A DNA stretch of 16,417 nt from the NCBI GenBank assembly GCA_023435725.1, contig JAEYRD010000119.1:1-16417 (forward strand), written 5' to 3'. Below, one piece after another: positions 16,101-16,417 of the stretch; the stretch's first letter is position 1, and each line of letters starts with the position of its first letter. The notes under the pieces were generated by a model. The model worked only from the letters and a program-made list of their open reading frames with translations. It ran no database searches and was not told where the DNA came from. The DNA is from Pseudomonadota bacterium. Lineage in GTDB: Bacteria; Pseudomonadota; Alphaproteobacteria; Rhizobiales; Xanthobacteraceae. The position numbers were made by a program, and so were the translations under genes.

Positions 16101-16417
16101 TTGCGGCAGCTCGTCGAACCCGCATTGCTGGCAGGTCACATTGCAGTCGCCTCGGCGCAGATTCCGTTCACGATCCGCGACGGACGTCTGCGCGTCGGCG
16201 CGACGCCGCTCGAGGCGAAGAACGCCCGCGCCATCGTCTCCGGCGGCTACGATATTCCCGCCGACCAGGCCGACATTCGCGCCAGCCTGACGCCGATCAT
16301 GACCGGGCTGTCGGGCGCGCCGCCGGAGATCCAGTTGTTTGCGGCAGGGCCCCCGGACAGGCTGAGCCGTACCATCGACCTCGCACCGCTGTCCTCGTGG
16401 CTAGCGGTGCGCACGAT
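13110..16417 (+). CDS. AsmA-family envelope protein (3' end beyond the window)
   Basis: The frame starts at GTG 13110, with GGGGAG about 6 bases before it, and stays open for 1102 codons to the window edge. The N-terminus is one membrane helix (LLGLAIAFIIALLAALIGPYF, about 5-25) followed by INWNQFRPQFEAEATRIIG, the typical AsmA opening. A DLxAxLLPxPxLxL-like stretch comes next, then long beta-rich repeats in the periplasm. Later segments (about residues 780-1090) include GRASVQMALTSQGRSVTALTG and GNGTVTLDSAEIAGLNPRAF, the AsmA C-terminal region. AsmA proteins are inner-membrane-anchored beta-groove proteins linked to outer-membrane assembly and lipid transport. A Ser/Pro/Glu/Lys linker at 730-744 is coded by three 15-bp repeats. 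The 152-base gap after the P450 gene argues for a separate promoter. Confidence 0.9.
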   Translation, partial: MQTTLLGLAIAFIIALLAALIGPYFINWNQFRPQFEAEATRIIGVPVRVAGELDARLLPAPTLRLRSVTFGGNNDLGRLRADKLDVEFSLGSLMRGEWRATELTIGGMAVDLGLDAKGRVDLPSTASGTFNLASLAIERLNLTGRIALHDAASRSTLELNDIAFSGDVRSLAGSVRGDGRFTAAGVRYPFRVSSGPSADGSATRLHLNIDPGERAILADLEGVLAFDNRLPKFDGALTLAVPAVRKAGEPGPTPWKLTTKLKAEPAGAKFDQIDASFGTEDTALKLGGVGDLRFGASPLLRAVLSARQVDADKLAGKNDAEPLRILPALRAGLAAIPQAPIPAQIEFNSDQIMLGGRPLQNITAELQTDGRSWTFQRLELRAPGMTQLSLNGATPGADSFSGRLSVESSDPDTLVAWLQGRSEVHRRSTRPLRLAGDVTIAANHLAIDRLKADIEGGAVEGRIAFVQTGASKGSRIEAELKADRLDLDAAASFVRALAGSQGEWPDEAKLSLDIGRAISAGQELRPFTAKLGYNSATLSLEQLRFGQARGVTTEASGNFDRTKVTGKLALKSSANSLRELAALLEPIAPAVRARFDAIQSSPGATRLKLDLSLDKNAEHADRSDARAVFDLDAPQLKATATLAAQTAAAAVNGIDIDRLRNSDFTLDTKISTPQAGALLALLGLDRVVAAGEGASQFEGKVSGAWRRPLQLTARLSGGGLDADAQGNVELSESKSSEPKSPEPKGSVNLRVRNANLAPLFGTSPADKSVQSVSLSSRVGLSGNRLTFNDLDSSAAGSHLRGHLAVTLDQDKSVDGEVGLDSLDLMPALAMAIGAAGRDAGEPLSAGLLGGWRGRIVFQALHGTLPDGIELRPVGGTIRSDGQSLALDALKGGIGGGEMSASLDARNGANGVALNLHLDLTNVDATTLRYRDLALPKGRASVQMALTSQGRSVTALTGALAGNGTVTLDSAEIAGLNPRAFEIAIRASDNGQVTDDNRLRQLVEPALLAGHIAVASAQIPFTIRDGRLRVGATPLEAKNARAIVSGGYDIPADQADIRASLTPIMTGLSGAPPEIQLFAAGPPDRLSRTIDLAPLSSWLAVRT
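15297..15341 (+). repeat. Three 15-bp in-frame tandem repeats within the AsmA-family gene
   Basis: Units at 15297-15311, 15312-15326 and 15327-15341 encode LSESK, SSEPK and SPEPK. The first two differ at two positions (T/C changes); the third is more diverged. The unit keeps the frame, so copy-number change would only lengthen or shorten a polar linker. Confidence 0.6.

Noticed and set aside
12723..16139. A 1138-codon open frame on the minus strand
   Set aside because: It lies antisense to the end of the P450 gene and most of the AsmA-family gene, both of which have clear motifs. Its translation is a low-complexity Arg/Ala/Glu/Gly mix with no domains. Long antisense frames arise from high third-position GC.

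Overview
The window looks like a chromosomal segment of an alphaproteobacterium close to Bradyrhizobium/Rhodopseudomonas. Evidence: high GC with strong third-position GC bias (long antisense shadow ORFs), a palindromic intergenic repeat at about 10149-10278 that I recall as recurrent in Bradyrhizobium genomes, FixK/FNR-type boxes, a rhizobial-style 'RRRDFIVLLGG' signal peptide, and AsmA, LTXXQ and DUF4239 family proteins. I see no tRNA, rRNA, CRISPR array, integrase or intact insertion sequence.

Layout. 1-1.5 kb: a terminator-like hairpin, then a secreted beta-lactamase-fold serine hydrolase (minus). 1.7-2.6 kb: a perfect FixK/FNR box before a small membrane protein (PLDc_N + SHOCT), then a near-perfect box just before a 47-residue orphan protein. 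2.7-3.5 kb: an exported ThuA-like protein (minus). 3.5-5.2 kb: gene-poor, holding an imperfect 23-bp direct repeat directly upstream of a periplasmic LTXXQ (Spy/CpxP-like) gene and a probably decayed small secreted-protein gene. 5.2-6.2 kb: a VOC/glyoxalase protein and a small hydrophobic membrane protein. 6.5-7.5 kb: a PLP-dependent cysteine synthase (minus). 7.7-9.9 kb: a divergent pair, a DUF4239 membrane protein (minus) and a membrane-anchored TAXI-type solute-binding protein (plus), with a perfect FixK/FNR box between them. 10.1-10.75 kb: the palindromic repeat and a small secreted beta-barrel-like protein (minus) whose stop codon lies inside the repeat. 10.95-12.96 kb: a divergent TetR regulator/cytochrome P450 pair with a perfect 12+12 bp palindromic operator between them. 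13.1 kb to the window end: a large AsmA-family envelope protein, cut by the window edge.

By eye, the part right of about 10.95 kb is denser, more GC-rich and core-like. The part left of it is a mosaic of small monocistronic genes with long spacers and at least one decayed gene.

The most coherent system is a small low-oxygen regulon. Two perfect TTGAT-N4-ATCAA boxes and one single-mismatch box precede the PLDc_N/SHOCT protein, the 47-residue protein and the DUF4239/TAXI pair, with -10-like hexamers about 31-33 bp from the box centre. All but the 47-residue protein are predicted membrane proteins. The second coherent module is the TetR-P450 pair with its operator. Neither is claimed as a wholly new system; both are testable regulatory hypotheses.
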